Shown in pieces: positions 62,810 to 64,000 of a stretch of DNA of 64,000 bases. This stretch comes from JAOSJL01 sp963704035. Lineage in GTDB: Bacteria; Actinomycetota; Acidimicrobiia; IMCC26256; JAOSJL01. The position numbers and the translations under genes are program-made. The stretch's first letter is position 1, and each line of letters opens with the position of its first letter. Under the pieces are notes generated by a model. That model did no database searches. It was not told where the DNA came from and saw only the letters and a list, made by a program, of their open reading frames with translations. Location: contig CAVPGR010000002.1 of NCBI GenBank assembly GCA_963704035.1, forward strand, positions 558,001-622,000, written 5' to 3'.

Positions 62810-64000
62810 CGACGCGGGAGGTTCGTGATGTTGTTGCGAGCACCGCCCACCGGAGGAGCGCGGTGATGGAAGCGCACGATGCGGAGGTCACGACGCTCCT
62901 GCGCGAGTTCCCGGGATCGAGGGTTGTCGAAGCTTTCGAGACCGACAACGGAGACCGGCGTCGAAGCCTCCCGCAACCGACGCGGGAGAGTTCACGCGAA
63001 GTCCTCTCCGAAGACGAGGCGGAGCGTACCAGAACGCCGTCGCCGTCGCCAGGAACAGCGCGATCGTGCCCGACACGGTGAGGCACTCACCGATTTCCTC
63101 GGGCAGCCTCGACGACGAGCACGACTGGCTCGTGGAGGACCTGTTTGAGCCGCGGTGACCGGCTAATCGTCACCGGCGGCGAGGGTGCTGGGAAGTCGAC
63201 GCTGCTCGTTCAGCTCGCTGTTCAGGTAGCCGCAGGCATTCACCCATGGACACTCAAGGCCGTTGATCCTCGACCTGTCCTGTACGTCGACCTCGAACAG
63301 TCACCACGTCAGCTCCGTCGTCGCCTGCGACCTCTTGCCAAGATTGCCGGGAGCCGCCTCGACGGGAGACCTCCTCGCCATCGCTGCTGTTGGCGGCGCC
63401 GTCGACGTCCGCAGGGTCGAGGACCTGACCTGGCTCAGCGAACTGGTCGCCCCGGTGGGACGCGGAACTGCTCGTCGTCGGCCCCGTCTACAAGCTCGCC
63501 GACGGCGACCCGACCACCGAGGAACATGCACGAGCCGTCACGCGAGTCCTCGACGAACTACGGGAACAACACGACGTCACAATCGTCACCGAGGCCCACC
63601 GACCCCACGCACCTCCCGGCAAGGGCGGCAGCAAGCAGCGCCCCCAAGCGGCCCTATCGGCGCGTCGGCTCTGGACCCGCTGGCCAGAGTTCGGAATCTG
63701 TCTCGACGGAGAACCCGGTAGTGACAACACCATGGTCGTGCACTGGCGGGGACAGGCGCGAAGAACGAGCGTGGCCCGACGTGCTGTTCCGAGGCGACAC
63801 AGGCGAATGGCCGTGGCTTGCACCAGAGACCGCAGGCGACCGCCACCCGCACAGCGAAGCGACCTTCGCCGAGCTCGTCACCGCTGTGCGAAACGCCGGA
63901 AAGATCCTCAGTGTTCGCGACCTCGCCCAAAAAACCGGCACCAGCAAGTCCACCGTCGACCGCGCGATCAAGGCGCACCGCACCGCCTGGGCCGCCCTCC
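62806..64000 (+). pseudogene. RecA/RepA-like AAA ATPase, frame breaks, runs off the edge
   Basis: ATG 62806 overlaps the primase stop. Pieces: MTTREVRDVVAS; YQNAVAVARNSAIVPDTVRH and DDEHDWLVEDLFE; LIVTGGEGAGKSTLLVQLAV (Walker A near 63173); VLYVDLEQSPRQLRRRL; LLAIAAVGGAVDVRRVEDLT; ELLVVGPVYKL (Walker B-like) with VTRVLDELREQHDVTIVTEA; FGICLDGEPGSDNTMVVHW; and a C-terminal helix-turn-helix ILSVRDLAQKTGTSKSTVDR. This is the plan of RepA-like helicases paired with prim-pol in actinobacterial integrative elements and phages. Four or more frame breaks; the 3' end is outside the window. Confidence 0.7.

Overview
The window is GC-rich (roughly two thirds G+C), dense and mostly chromosomal. It carries mshD (mycothiol synthase), the zinc-ribbon MurT of the lipid II amidation complex, a homodimeric pyruvate dehydrogenase E1, many lipoproteins and an LPXTG-type wall protein. 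Together these point to a Gram-positive-type actinobacterium. A dedicated trpF beside an ordinary hisA, in place of the bifunctional priA of Streptomyces and Mycobacterium, suggests a deep-branching class such as Acidimicrobiia. That placement is inference; no 16S gene is present.

Layout. 1-17 kb: partial murT, a lipoprotein, hydrolases, aceE, an amidase, two paralogous lipoproteins, a tubby/LURP-like protein, a DUF389 membrane protein, tRNA-Val(CAC), a large hydrolase, a phytoene-dehydrogenase-like flavoprotein, a YrhK-type membrane protein, a lipoprotein made of 11-residue repeats and a pair of similarly built membrane proteins. 17-29 kb: small unknown proteins, a long coiled-coil protein with a Glu-Pro tract and C-terminal zinc ribbon, a YyaL/DUF255 protein, a YeeE/YedE sulfur transporter, an SDR lacking its catalytic Tyr, rlmN-mshD and nth. 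29-34.5 kb: hisD-hisC-hisB-hisH-hisA-hisF. 34.5-39.6 kb: a DUF1501/DUF1800 pair, a hydrolase and a sortase-anchored protein. 39.6-46.2 kb: hisI-trpE-ygfZ-trpC-trpF-trpB-trpA, nearly every junction a 4-nt stop/start overlap. 46-53.5 kb: HIT-like protein, NYN/OST-HTH protein, dienelactone hydrolase, zwf, GH15 and an MFS transporter. 53.5-58.1 kb: fatty acid synthesis type II (fabI, fabF, acpP, fabG, fabD and divergent fabZ). From 58.56 kb: tRNA-Leu(CAA), followed by an integrated element (integrase, regulators, primase-polymerase, RecA-like ATPase) that runs off the right edge.

A recurring feature is single-base reading-frame breaks in genes that are otherwise well conserved, including fabF, which should be essential, plus ygfZ, yyaL, yedE, an MFS gene and DUF389. 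They are very dense in the replication genes of the integrated element. This looks more like consensus errors in a draft or metagenomic assembly than true decay, though decay of the element cannot be excluded. A second recurring feature is 15-bp tandem duplication at translation starts (17.4, 31.5 and 48.5 kb).

No stretch longer than about 300 bases lacks a gene. The largest gaps (17252-17466, 20788-21010, 38022-38257) are described individually.
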